From Metaphire vulgaris (Eukaryota; Annelida; Clitellata; Crassiclitellata; Megascolecidae), in the NCBI GenBank assembly GCA_018105865.1, contig CM030870.1, forward strand, positions 2,018,501 to 2,082,500: 64,000 bases of DNA, in the 5' to 3' direction. The notes under the pieces were generated by a model that saw only the letters and a program-made list of their open reading frames with translations, was not told the DNA's origin and made no database searches. Shown here piece after piece: positions 22,992 to 33,163 of this stretch. The first letter of the stretch is position 1, and every line of letters starts with the position of its first letter. The position numbers were made by a program, and so were the translations under genes.

Positions 22992-23097
22992 TTAATGCTC
23001 GTGTATGGTCAGGATGTCTCATACCATTTTGCTTAAGTCGCAGTAGTAGAATGTCAGAATTCAAATGTCGAGCAAGCAAAACAGATATGCAAAAATT
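22992..23097 (-). CDS. PIAS: PIAS exon H: end of PINIT
   Basis: The 106-nt exon encodes NFCISVLLARHLNSDILLLR, then LKQNGMRHPDHTRAL. The LLxRLKxxGxRxPDHTRAL block is diagnostic of PIAS proteins between PINIT and SP-RING. The acceptor is TTGTCTTAG and the donor is GCATTAA/GTGAGT. One base of the next Ile codon ends the exon. Confidence 0.95.
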
Positions 23098-23109
23098 CTA
23101 AGACAAAAA

Positions 23110-23650
23110 ATAACAGACAAAAACAAAAATTCCCACATAAAAAATTCAAATTTCAAAATATTAGCATGCATTACTAAATACATTGCATCATCACTAACAT
23201 AACCACAGAGACAATATTTACTATGCAATATGTATTGTGATTCCTGCAGGAATCACAATAAATATTCATAGTAAAATAGCAAATGACTTGCTGTTAACCC
23301 CAAACCTTATAGACATTCGACAGCTCTCCTAAGAAGAATTACCTGGCTATCATAGGAAACTACTTATAATTATAAGTGGCATCATTTAGTCTGGTATGCC
23401 TCAACTGGTGGTGAAAAGATGGTAAATCAGCAGATGGATTAATGAAGGCTGAGGAGGGGAGGAGTTGGAGGATAGTGCAAATCTGCATTGATTAACACTG
23501 AAGCAGCAGTTCTCTGAATCACTGCAGTTCGCCAGTGAGCTACACATAATTGCCAATGCCACTACAGGATTTCTATGCCCACTCCCTGATAATCATAAAA
23601 TCAGACTATTAACCATTTGCTGTTGGTGAATATATGGCACCCATGGTATT
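23110..23650. other. Intron with a palindrome, otherwise featureless
   Basis: The only structure seen is the hairpin at 23217-23275. No element borders or coding frames were recognised in the rest. Confidence 0.5.
23217..23275. repeat. 59-bp palindrome
   Basis: The core 23233-23260 is a perfect 28-bp palindrome centred on CCTGCAGG. Outer arms TTTACTATG and CATAGTAAA extend it with a few unpaired bases. Confidence 0.9.
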
Positions 23651-23654
23651 ATAT

Positions 23655-23927
23655 AAGTGGTTCTCAGGACCCTTTGCTGCACGGCCCACATTTAAAATTT
23701 TTTAAAATTTGCTGCCCTCCTGTCAAATTAAGCAATGGCATTGTTAGGTTTCCAGAATGAGTCTACAAGCAAACAAAAGATAGAAACTCCTTGATGACCT
23801 TTTTTGCTTATTTACTAGTTTATTTACTAGGTTCTCTATCTTTCCTTCTTTGAGATTTCCCCCAGGTCCACAAGGCTCCCTCTTGCTCCCCACCTTTCGA
23901 TCGAGGCCCATGGGTTGAGAACCACTG
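23655..23927. mobile_element. hAT Charlie-like MITE, degraded
   Basis: The ends AGTGGTTCTCAGG and GGGTTGAGAACCACTG are the widespread Charlie-type terminal repeat (CAGTGGTTCTCAACC). The first base appears mutated and no matching 8-bp duplication is visible, so the copy looks old. Confidence 0.65.
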
Positions 23928-24109
23928 GTAGGCCTATATGTGATGACTTAAAAGATCATGTAGAAGCAAAACAAAAAATGCAGCTAACAAATATATTTAG
24001 CATTGAAGTATATCGAAAAATCCCTTTGTTCTTGTCACCTTATATAAAAGAAAGGGCTTAAAACTGGAAAGTGAAAATTACCAATGTCGCAAATTGAATA
24101 TTATAAATA

Positions 24110-24620
24110 TATCAGGTCAGGTCAGGTTTTTGTTTTCCAGCTGTGTCCAGCTATTGACTTTTCCATGACATATCTCCAAAGTTCTCTGTCCTTTGCTATT
24201 TCCTCCAAAGTCATTTGTTGTCTTCCGTCAGTTTTTCCGTTGAGATTTAGCCCTGCCATGAGCAGATCCTTTTCCAGTCCGTCCACCCATTGTCTTTTCG
24301 GTCTTCCTTTAGATCTTCTCCTCTCTGATTTGTACTAGAAAATTTGTTTTGGGTTTGTTATTTCTTCCATTCTGAGTATGTGTCCTGTCCATTTCAACCT
24401 TCTCTTTCTGATTACTTCAACGATGCTCGGTTGCAGTGTTCTCTCTCTAACTTCTTCATTTGTTATAGGTTCTTTGTCTAGTCCCTAATCCCTAGTATTC
24501 TTCTAAGCCATTTATTTCTGTTGCTATTATTTTTTTCTTCAATTCTTGTTTATGGTCCAAGATTCACATCCATATATTAGTATTGGTATTACACAAGTGT
24601 TGAGAATTCTTAGTTTTATT
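24110..24620 (-). mobile_element. RTE-like LINE C-terminal fragment
   Basis: The minus strand encodes RKRRLKWTGHILRMEEI, then SKGRPKRQWVDGLEKDLLM and ELWRYVMEKS, with upstream ILIYGCESWTINKN in another frame. Several stops are present. Confidence 0.8.
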
Positions 24621-24804
24621 TTCATCCCAATTGTTATTATTATTATTACCAGACAATTTCTTCAGTGCAATAGACAAGACGTCCAAGACAAGAGCGCTTA
24701 ACAAGTGCAGTCAAACCCTATCTTAAATAAATATGTTTTTAAGTTTTTGCGGAAAGATTCAGCTGAGGCTGCCTCGGTCACGACGTCAGGTAACTCATTC
24801 CATA

Positions 24805-25099
24805 CGGTCCGTTACGTTTTGGTCCCGCCGTTTTGGTCCCGGACTTTTTGGTCCCGCCGATTTGGTCCTGGACGTTTAGGTCCCTTTGCCCTTCCGTGTT
24901 TCGGTCCCAAGACTAACCCTAACCCTAACCCTAACCTTAACCCTAACCCTAATCCTAACCCTAACCATAACCCTAACCCTAATCCTAACCCTAACCCTAA
25001 CCCTGACCTCTGTAAGCAAATACATACACAATTTTCAGGGGACCGAAACGGACGGGACCGAAACGTCCGGACCAAATGGACCAAATCGTCCTGCTCCGC
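24805..25099. mobile_element. MITE with GGTCC repeats and a telomere-like core
   Basis: The 295-bp insert is flanked by ATTCCATA and GTTCCATA (seven of eight bases match). Both ends carry repeated TTTGGTCC motifs in opposite orientation, giving imperfect terminal repeats. The centre is a CCCTAA-type array. Its removal rejoins the CR1 frame at NPILWN/EWNELP. hAT membership is inferred from duplication length only. Confidence 0.65.
24913..25004. repeat. Interstitial telomere-like (CCCTAA)n tract
   Basis: About 92 bp of CTAACC units with a few variants (CCTTAA, CCATAA, CCTAAT). It lies inside a small transposon, not at a chromosome end. Confidence 0.92.
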
Positions 25100-25925
25100 G
25101 TTCCATAGGATCGGGTTAGCTTTGGACCTGCGTAGTGAGGTATTCAGGACAGGACAGGTCAAGAAGTACTCGGTAGATGAACCAACAGCGTTTGAAAACA
25201 ATCCGCTGTCGAACACTGAGCCAGTGGAGGTGGTCCTGCAGCAACAGTGAGAAGTGGTCACTCCAACGGCAGCCGAAAATGACTCGAGCGGCCAGATTCA
25301 TCACTGACTGCAGGCGACACAGCTTGCTATCTGGCAGGCCAAGCAGGACACTGTTACAGTAATCCAACCTTGATAAAACAACCGCCTGGACCAACTGTAT
25401 CGCAGAGCTCACAGTAAGGTAGCATCGGACCTGCTTGACTCTCCGTACCTGATAGTGGCAGCACCAAACTACACTATTCACATGGGCTTCAAGTGTCAGA
25501 GTTTTGTCCAATATCACTCCTAGAAGACGCAGACTTTCTGAAGGTGCGATGGAGACATTACCGACCACGAAAGGATCTCAGCTCAACAGCCTCCTTCTGC
25601 CAGGGTGCTGATCCACATAAATTCCGTCTTGTCTAGGTTCAATGCGAGACAGTTTTCCCATGTCCAAGCGGTAACAGCAGAGAGGAGGCTATCGAAAGAC
25701 TTCTGAGCTGCTCTGACATGTCTTTTGAAAATTTTGCTATGTAGCCTGTTGAAGGTTGATCTTGCCATTTCTATTCTTCTTTTAATCTCCAAGTCTGAGC
25801 TTCCCTCTGCTTCCAATTCACTTCCCATGTAAACGAATCTCTTCACCACTTCAATTTCTTTTCCATTGTGTGTAACTATTGGCCATTCTCCAACTTTCTT
25901 TGTCATTGGCACCATTTTTGTTTTA

Positions 25926-26582
25926 GTTAGTTAGTTAGTTAAGAAGTCAATTTCTATAGCACAAAATACATGGAAGAAGGCCAAAGTCAGGAGCGCTTTG
26001 CAGTTAATATGACATCTGATAAAGGTGAGTTTTGAGTTTCTTTGCAAATAATTCCGGATTCGACTCTCTTGATACATCACTAGGTAACGCATTCCAAAGA
26101 ATAGTATTTCCTTGCGTGAACGATCTTTCTCCAAATTTCAACATCCGTGAAGCAGGAGGAACGACCAACTTGACATCTCGCCTGGATCTGAGCTGAAGAC
26201 GCCTGTTAGTAGACGGAAGTCGGTGAACCAGGGCTACCAAGTAGTCCTGGAAATACGGATCATGCAAGGCCCGAAACGTTAACATGCACCTCGTAAAGGC
26301 AATACGCTCTGGAATGCGCAACCAGTGTAATATGTCTTTCAGGAAAGAGGAGATGTGTACTCCCCTTCTTACTCCAAAAATAACTCGGACAGAGGCATTG
26401 AGAATCATCTGAAGTCGACAATGTTGGTAGCTAGGCAGGCCCCAGAGAATAGTTATTACAATAGTCAACTCTGGTAACAACAGAAGCACGAACCAGAAGA
26501 GTCGCCGTTGAAGTTGGTAGGTGGTGGCGGATCTCCCTGATTCTTCGGAGCTGGTAATAGCAGGACCGGATAACAGTGCTGA
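25926..26582 (-). mobile_element. CR1-like LINE 3' end inserted in the RTE copy
   Basis: It encodes YYQLRRIREIRHHLPTSTAT, a frameshift, LHWLRIPERIAFTRCMLTFR, and FGERSFTQGNTILWNALPSD to KTHLYQMSY and a natural stop. The 3' end is GCTATAGAAATTGACTTC followed by TTAACTAACTAA repeats, a tail like that of the copy at 18475. Confidence 0.9.
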
Positions 26583-26618
26583 TGTTTATTTGTAATCCAA
26601 ATTTTCCACTCTCTGTTA

Positions 26619-27682
26619 TTAACCCGTTCCCGGGGGAATTAATTTTTTCAAGTCGTCCCCAATCGGGGTAATTAATTTGAAGGAAAGGCACTCATGTGAA
26701 AATGTGAACATACAAGTTTTAAACTTACTATATTTCAGGCTATATAGAAGCTAGAGAGATGCGGTTTGCACTGTTGTTTAGCATTTTTATTGCTCTTTCG
26801 AACCATCTGTGCCAAAAAAGAAAATTTTGGGGGTAGGGTTCACCCTACAGCCCAAAATAGAACCCCTCCCCAGCATTTTGGTCAAATTTTTTTCAAAGCC
26901 CCATAGCACAAATTTTTCCGCGGTAACCCCCAAACTGTGAGTGAGAAAGTTGTAAAAGGGTGTGATTGGAACAGAATAGTGCAAAAATTTTGAAGATTGG
27001 ACAAAATTTGGGGTAGTTATGATTTTTCAAACCCTACTACTCATTGCTCGAAGAAATGACAATTTTGCGAACAGATTTTCAATCTGAAAAACCGAACAAC
27101 TCAGTATATTTCAGGCTATATAGAAGCTAAAAAGATGCGGTTTGCACCGTTGTTTAGCATTTTTATTGCTCTTTCGAACCATCCATGCCAAAAAAGAAAA
27201 TTAAAATTTTGGGGGTAGGGTCCACTCTACAGCCAAAAATTGGACCGCCCCCAAAAAAACTTCAAAGCGCAATAGCAAAAATTTTTCAGCGGTGACCTCC
27301 CAACTGTGAGCGAGAAAGTTTTAGGGCGGTGTAATTGGAACATAATAGTGCAAACATTTTGAAGATCGGGCCAAAATTGGCGGAGTTATGATTTGTCAAA
27401 CCCCAGACTTGAGTCTTTTTCGAGGCATTTCAATGCAAAATCCCAGCATTTGGACGATCAACGGCAAGTTTTCTTGCTTATATAGTCAACAACAGCGAAG
27501 AAAGAGCTGCTATCTATCGAATGGATAGTAACTAAATCGAATAGTTGCTTTGGGGCGCTTTAAAACTTCAATGTCTGGGGTACACACATGCTTATGTGGT
27601 GCGACGTTTATAAACGGCATTCCCCGTTTGGATATGATTTTCGGGCGCCGTTTATATACGGCGTTTCCTGGGAATGGGTTAA
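26619..27682. mobile_element. piggyBac-like non-autonomous element, copy 2
   Basis: Borders are TTAA with ends CCCGTTCCCGGG and CCTGGGAATGGG. It is 1,064 bp, with the same internal tandem duplication (blocks from about 26730 and 27105) as copy 1, and no coding frame. It lies inside the RTE frame at Leu-Ala/Leu-Ile, and precise removal leaves one TTAA and an open frame. Confidence 0.88.
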
Positions 27683-27775
27683 GGCCAATGTTAATTCTAC
27701 AATCCTTGAGAGGCATTCTGCTATAAGACATGTATCATCAGCATATTCTGCATCATCTATATTCCCGACTTATAT

Positions 27776-28690
27776 ACTAGCTTTAAGAATCCTCCCCGAG
27801 TTACACCAGAAGATCAACCACCCTCTGAATGTAGCCTACCTGGACATTAAGGCCTCATTTGACTCTGTGGATCGGATGGCTTTGTGAAAAGTATTGCATG
27901 CCAAAGGAATTCCAGATATCCTGCTCCGTCAGATTGAAGATTAACACCTGAATATGGGAACTAGCATCCGGATCAGCCAAAACCTCTGTGCCTGATTCTT
28001 AACTACATCAGGAGTGAGACAGAGCTATATAACTTGCACCAATCCTCCTTTGCATCGCCATCGGCTGGATCTTAGATCACATGTCTGTGAATCATGGCAT
28101 CAGCACTGGTCCCATATCACTTCACAGGCCTGGTCTACCCAGACGATACAACCCTGTACTACCCTCTACTATCAATGCCTCCGAATACCTTTCCAGTTTC
28201 AGCTGCACTTCTTTCTGCTCCACTTGGTATGAAGATTTCCTGCACCAAAACCAAGTTACAGATTTTCGGATGTGGATCACAGCCCACCTCAACCGTGGTT
28301 GACAAAGAGTATGTTGAGTCAGTAAACAGAACTTTTCATATACCTTGGCAGAGTCCAGTCCTCCAATGGACACTATATTCAAGACCTGACCGGGCAGATC
28401 ACTCTAGCTTCAGCAGCCATGTTCTCTCTGCATAATATCTGGCAAGACAGATGTCTCTCTGGGCATCAAGCTCCGTCTGAATCAGACACTTGTCTTATCT
28501 GTCCTACCTTATGCAGTCGAGACCTGGACCTTGCCTCGGAACTAAGGAATTTAGAAGCCTTCCATATGAGGTGCCGCCAGATCCTTGCAATCCACTGATA
28601 TGACTTCATTATCAGGGAAGAGATATCCTCTCGAACCGGATTACCATCACTCAATGAACTGATAAGGTCACTTGTAGGCTGTTTTCTATA
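27776..28690 (+). mobile_element. LINE reverse transcriptase fragment
   Basis: The plus strand encodes NVAYLDIKASFDSVDRMAL (motif A with its first catalytic Asp), a degraded GVRQ block, then IYLGRVQSSNGHYIQDLTGQ, SLRTLEAFHMRCRQI-like sequence and SRTGLPSLNELI in shifted frames. It is about 0.9 kb of one decayed copy and lacks the endonuclease. Confidence 0.82.
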
Positions 28691-29026
28691 GCTTTGCTTC
28701 TGCAGCTACCAACTATATGGAAGACTTGAAAGTAGACTTTGTTGTGCCTTTGACTTTGATTATGCAGGCAATGAAAACAGGCTCTCACAGCATAATGAAC
28801 AAATTAGACCACCTCCTTTCATATCCACCTTATATATTTTAAATAAATTAATTATTTTCAGATGTTAGATTAAAATTCGACAATTCAAAGATGAATCTGT
28901 GCTATAAACCACAACTTCAGAACAGTGATCATGAGAATCTACACTGTGTCTCTGTCTATACTCTATAGGCTTGTCACAAAAAATTTGCAAATTCTGTATT
29001 ATATACAGTATGCATGCCATACATAC

Positions 29027-29161
29027 CCTAATGGGATCAGCAGACCAAGTGACGTAAATTACATTGGCAGTTGTGGGCGACAGAGTACAAATGTGTGTTA
29101 TATTAACTGGTCTTCCAGGTCTTTTTGGTTCCACACCAGGCTTATTTGTTGGAATGGGATT
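29027..29161 (-). CDS. PIAS: PIAS exon G: PINIT motif exon
   Basis: The 135-nt exon (45 codons, phase 0 at both ends) encodes [14 protein letters not shown], then a strand ending [10 protein letters not shown]. The domain-naming motif Pro-Ile-Asn-Ile-Thr is Pro-Val-Asn-Ile-Thr here (residues 243-247). The acceptor is TTGTTCAG and the donor is ATTAGG/GTATGT. Confidence 0.95.
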
Positions 29162-29253
29162 CTGAACAATAATCAAAACATAACAATAACAAATTAATTA
29201 TTAAAAACTTAATAAATACATAAACTCCACCTTCAATGTAAAGTGCCAGTTGG

Positions 29254-29655
29254 AAGGTCTGAGGAGAGGGGGTGCAGCATTGCAGCATTGTTCCGAGGCC
29301 CATGGAGCTCAAAGGGGCCTGGGTCCGGTGATGATGATGTATTAACAATAGTCTGAACCCTGAAAAAGACTCTGACAACGGAAAAAAGGTCATCTTTGTC
29401 ATGAGCACAGGGGCCCGGCGAATGTCTGTTAGGAGGCCTGGGCATAAATCATGTTAAGTAATGTCATAAAAAGACCAATAAGCAAAAAAAGTTCATCAAC
29501 ACTTTTTCACACTTGCACTTGTAACGGGGACCCGAAATTCTGCTTTGAAAATCACCGACAAGCAAAAAATGGCATCAACTTTTTCGCACACTTGTCAGGT
29601 CAGGGCTCGTCACTATTTTTGGCACCGGGGCCCAGAAATTCTCTCGGTGGCCCTG
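29254..29655. mobile_element. hAT-type MITE, third copy of the CAGGCCCTCCGAG family
   Basis: An 8-bp duplication CCAGTTGG (29246-29253 and 29656-29663) flanks a 402-bp body. The right end CTCTCGGTGGCCCTG is intact, while the left end AAGGTCTGAGGAGAG is eroded. Inside are the family blocks GGGGCCCGG, AGCAAAAAA and CATCAAC. It sits close to the acceptor side of a PINIT exon. Confidence 0.75.
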
Positions 29656-29953
29656 CCAGTTGGAAGACAAATTTGAAGGAGTGCTCTAAACTAAGTGCAT
29701 TAAAACAGTTTTAATGCACTGAAATACTTAACAAATATCCAAATCAGAATACACAAATGTGAGATAACTTATTCTAAAAGCATATTTGAATAAATATACA
29801 AATGCAAAATCATCTTTATCAGAATAACAATAAGAATTGGTCAAATTAGCACTAGTACAAAGTCAACACCAAACCATTGATCATCATTACTGGCAGCAAT
29901 CTATGCATGGCATTGCAAGCAAGAAACCTCCATAACAGACTATAAAATGAAAC

Positions 29954-30580
29954 TACCGTATTTTCACGCCAAATCGCCGCTTGTGCTTATAGGCCGCTCC
30001 ACGTTTACAGGCCACAGAAATCCAGTAGCATGTAAATATTTTCATAGATAAGCTGCACACGAATATAGGTAGCATGCCCTCGGTCTCTCTCTCCTTTCTC
30101 TCTCCCTGTCTCTCCCTTCCTTCCTTGGTCTCTGCCTCCGTCTCTCTCTCTCTCTCTCGTTTTCCAGCCAAAGAGTTTTGGGACAAGTTTGTGGCTCGGG
30201 ATGACTCAGACTCCCAAGTCTGATAACAACCTCTGGGTGGTTTCTGGGCTACTACCTCAATCAACTGTTGCGGGTTTTGAGAAAAGTATATGGCAACACC
30301 GCAAAACACAGGTAAAATGCTAGTAATAAAGTAAAACAAACTTCTTTGGACTCTATTTCTAATTTAAATTATTTTTACAAGTCTAATGATGCACTTATTT
30401 AGCAGTTATGGCGCTGCTGGATTTATAATAATTACCAGTAGACTTAATTTATGTTAGAGGGCCTCCGGCTATTTGTAAGAATGCTTTTGTATAAGCCACT
30501 TACTATTATAGGCTGCATCAAAGGGTCTCTTCTTGTAAAATCACCTAGAAGCGGTGGCAATTTGGCATGAAAATACGGCA
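29954..30580. mobile_element. Mariner/pogo-like TIR element
   Basis: The left end TACCGTATTTTCACGCCAAA and the right end, read backwards, TGCCGTATTTTCATGCCAAA are inverted repeats of at least 30 bp. The interior has CT-rich low complexity and no transposase. A similar element with the same end motif is at 56181-56566. A TA border is suggested on the left only. Confidence 0.7.
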
Positions 30581-30702
30581 ATTGTAATAATAATAATAAT
30601 AATAATAATAATTTGAAAAAGTACAGAATAATACTAACATGCATTATGCACAATACATGCTCAACTTGAATATCTAGAGTTTTCTATAAGTTAATTACTA
30701 AC

Positions 30703-30844
30703 TGGTAGAGCTGCCAATTTATCATTAACATGAACAGAAACATTTGGTGGGAAATTATCTCCTTGATCACTTGTTGTTTCCGTGAAACAGAAACGCAGCA
30801 AAACTTGAAGGCCATACTCCACTACACAATCATCAATTAGTTCC
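30703..30844 (-). CDS. PIAS: PIAS exon F: PINIT domain
   Basis: The 142-nt exon encodes VEYGLQVLLRFCFTETTSDQ, then GDNFPPNVSVHVN. This matches the PIAS block with LRFC, a Thr/Ser-rich step, FPPN and V-x-VN. The acceptor is TGTGTCAG and the donor is CTACCA/GTTAGT, which leaves phase 0. The T at donor position +3 is less common but the frame on both sides requires this border. Confidence 0.93.
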
Positions 30845-30849
30845 CTGAC

Positions 30850-31395
30850 ACAAAGACAAAAAAACAAAGACAAGATCAAACAAAATGCAAGTATAAGGTT
30901 TTTTCCTCATCATATATCATATCTCATCATATATCTGACATTTAACAAGATACAATTACTAACATAATATATATATCATAAGATACAGAGAGAATAATTC
31001 CAAAGAGTTAATAACTTGTAACTAATACTTAACTAATAAAACATATAACATGAGTTAACATCAATACATAGTGTATGATTGACAATTTGAAATTGAACAC
31101 CAAATGTTTACTAGAAGTATCAAAACATATTTTCACGTTGAAAGTCTGTTAGTTTGGTAGCTAGTAAGATGAGAAAAGAGTTTCCCAAAGGAATATAAAA
31201 CCCCATCAGGTAGGCAGCTATGTTTCTAATAATAATTCTGATTATGATAAACACAAAAATAATGAAGGCATTGCAAGTCTCTATTAATTTCAATAATTAA
31301 ATAAATTGATAGGTGCATGAGTTAGTGATGGCAGTGATTATGTGAGGTAAAATATTTGATTGGAGTATACAGTACTTAAAGTGTAAGTGATGGGA
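30850..31395. other. AT-rich intron, nothing recognised
   Basis: No coding frame, terminal repeat or simple repeat longer than a few units was found. Confidence 0.5.
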
Positions 31396-31399
31396 GTAA

Positions 31400-31640
31400 T
31401 TTTTTGATCCTGAATCAAGTCAATAAGTATGATTTCATCATCTTCTTAAATTCATTAAGGTTCACAGAGTTAATAATCTGTAAGGGTAAATTATTCCAAG
31501 TTCGCGGGCCGAAGTATCTTGTGGCAAAGAGTCTCTTATTAGTAAATGCAAAAGGAATACGTATTTTTTTCAATTTTTCTAGTATTATATTTGAGAATTT
31601 CAGCTATTTTGGTGAAATATTTGTTTAAATAGTAAAATGA
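31400..31640 (-). mobile_element. LINE C-terminal remnant
   Basis: The minus strand reads YFGPRTWNNLPLQIINSVNL, then NEFKKMMKSYLLDSGS, the typical end of CR1/L2-like proteins (fold with WNxLPxxI and LK..L). No catalytic part is left. Confidence 0.65.
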
Positions 31641-31917
31641 TAGGAGTAATTTATTTACATATTTACACATGAATATTGAGGTCTGGTAATTATTGATATT
31701 AGTAATGTTAAGTATGCTATAATGTTATAATAGTAATGTTAAGTGTGTTATAATTTTTAAAAAGGCTACTAGTGTCTGAAGGGTTAGCATGGCAAAATTA
31801 TAGGCTTACACGATTCTACATTTATTAAAACTACATCTTCACAATGGTGTACAGACGAGAAATAAACTGAATTCTATTATAAATCGGCCCATGTGATAAA
31901 ACTGTTGTGACGTCAAA

Positions 31918-32005
31918 TCATCATGATACATCATCATCATGTTCTCTGTCCTGGAACAGGTTCAGGGCTCCATTGTTTCCATTCCTCTCTGCGTCATACC
32001 TATTC
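31918..32005 (-). mobile_element. RTE-like LINE 3' end
   Basis: Read on the minus strand, GGAATGGAAACAATGGAGCC leads into a CTGTTCCAGGACAGAGAACA block and a GATGATG tail. The plus-strand LINE at 59480-59910 ends in the same way. Confidence 0.7.
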
Positions 32006-32179
32006 AAAATCTGAACTGTGAAGTCACCGCCATCTTTCTAATACTGCATACAAAGTCGCCCTTTGAAGATTGGTAACTAACTATGAAATCGCTTCATCAA
32101 AAGCAAACAATAGGCTTTGAAGTTGCTATGGTCGCCGCGAAAAGAACGTAAGTAACCAATAACCGTACTTGTTAGATTT

Positions 32180-32350
32180 CAGTCGAAATTTGATTGGTCA
32201 TCGCCCATTAAGAGCCAGCCAATAGTGCCAGCCAATAGCAAGCAGAATTTTGCTCACTCAACCATATATAAAGGCAACATTTTCGCTGTTCAGGATCTGA
32301 CCCCATTGTGCATAGCTGACGACGAAGTGATCGTTGAACTGCCAAACCCA
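32180..32350 (+). promoter_or_regulatory. Possible promoter-like block (CCAAT boxes and TATA box)
   Basis: GATTGG and two GCCAATAG boxes lie within 90 bp upstream of CATATATAAAGGCAAC (about 32263). The order and spacing fit an RNA polymerase II core promoter on the plus strand. No gene follows within recognisable distance, so it may be the promoter of a decayed LTR or other element, or chance. Confidence 0.3.
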
Positions 32351-32547
32351 GCTCTGCAGTAAGTAGTCTGCCGTTCTGCCGACAGAACGTCCCAGTTTGG
32401 CCGGTGCACACATCGCAGTAACTACACAGCCACTGTGCTATTTGTGGCGATGCCAAGTGCCATTCATAGGGACGCTACTACTGAATTTTGTCAATACCTG
32501 CAATGGGTAGTTGCTGTAAAATGATTTATTTTGCGTTCGGTCAAAAC

Positions 32548-33163
32548 TACCGTATATACTCGAGATAAAGTCGATCCGAGTATAAGTCGACCCCTAGATT
32601 TAGGGCATTTGAAGGTGTCTAAAGTCATTGACCCGGGAATAAGTCGAAGTGACGTCATCGCGGCCAACCCTCTTGAGGTGATAGAGAGAGTCGGAACAAT
32701 GGCGGACGCGAAGTGGGCATGTGGCGGCAGCAGCGCCATTGTTTTGATTGAAAAACTGCGTTTTAGCTTTGAACTATCGAGAAACTGAACGGTTTTCACA
32801 TTCCCAGATTGATTCCTGACGATTAAGAAAATTTTAAACCTGCTATTCGCTCATTCTTGACAATATAAAAATCTTAATTACCGGTAATCTTGAATTTTTT
32901 ATATTTATGTAGCACCAATATTTAATTAATATTTATGTGGCGCCTATAAATTACCAATCTTAAAAGCGCTGATGTGAACTTTTATTTAGATGCCGTAGTG
33001 TATGTTGAAAATAATTACGCAGTTAGCTAAATTAATTATTTTTGACATGCTATGTATGGAAACTTTACCCAACAGTTAGTGCCTCGAGTATAAGTCGAGG
33101 TCAGGATATATAACCTGTGAATTGGCCTTAAATTTCTCGACTTTATCACGAATATATACAGTA
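32548..33163. mobile_element. 616-bp mariner-like element, copy 1
   Basis: The ends are CCGTATATACTCGAGATAAA and, inverted, CTGTATATATTCGTGATAAA, with TA on both sides, the mark of the Tc1/mariner group. Length is identical to copy 2 (50079-50694) and the two differ at few positions. A frame of about 100 codons on the minus strand occurs in both but has no transposase motif. Confidence 0.8.

Larger units (their letters stand above)
24640..25725 (-). mobile_element. CR1-like LINE 3' part, split by a MITE
   Basis: The larger frame (25116-25568) encodes LRLLGVILDKTLTLEAHVNS, SRLDYCNSVLLGLP and LHWLSVRQRIVFK. Upstream it continues as CLALNLDKTEFMW. Below 24805 it resumes with EWNELPDVVTEAASAESFRK and NLKTYLFKIGF and ends in an ATT-repeat tail. 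The MITE at 24805-25099 lies between. Confidence 0.88.
25727..27775 (-). mobile_element. RTE-like LINE split by a CR1 copy and a TTAA element
   Basis: Three pieces of one frame are seen. 27775-27683 encodes AEYADDTCLIAECLSRIVEL (catalytic YADD). 26622-26583 encodes LITESGKFGLQIN. 25925-25727 encodes MVPMTKKVGEWPIVTHNGKE, then SSDLEIKRRIEMARSTFNRL. Together they follow the order of an RTE thumb region. The CR1-like LINE 25926-26582 and the piggyBac-like element 26619-27682 separate them. Confidence 0.85.

Noticed and set aside
24913..25004. Chromosome end
   Set aside because: The telomere-like tract is short, imperfect and enclosed by MITE ends and a split LINE frame.
24705..25261. 181- and 149-codon frames with Asn-Pro or Leu-Gly repeats
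   Set aside because: The repeats are the CCCTAA tract translated on either strand; the flanks are LINE and MITE sequence.
25583..25915. 110-codon apparent fusion protein
   Set aside because: It joins an RTE fragment to a CR1 fragment at about 25726; the join is an insertion border.
32491..32799. 102-codon minus-strand frame, repeated at 50046-50330
   Set aside because: It lies mostly inside a 616-bp mariner-like MITE in both places and has no transposase or other motif.
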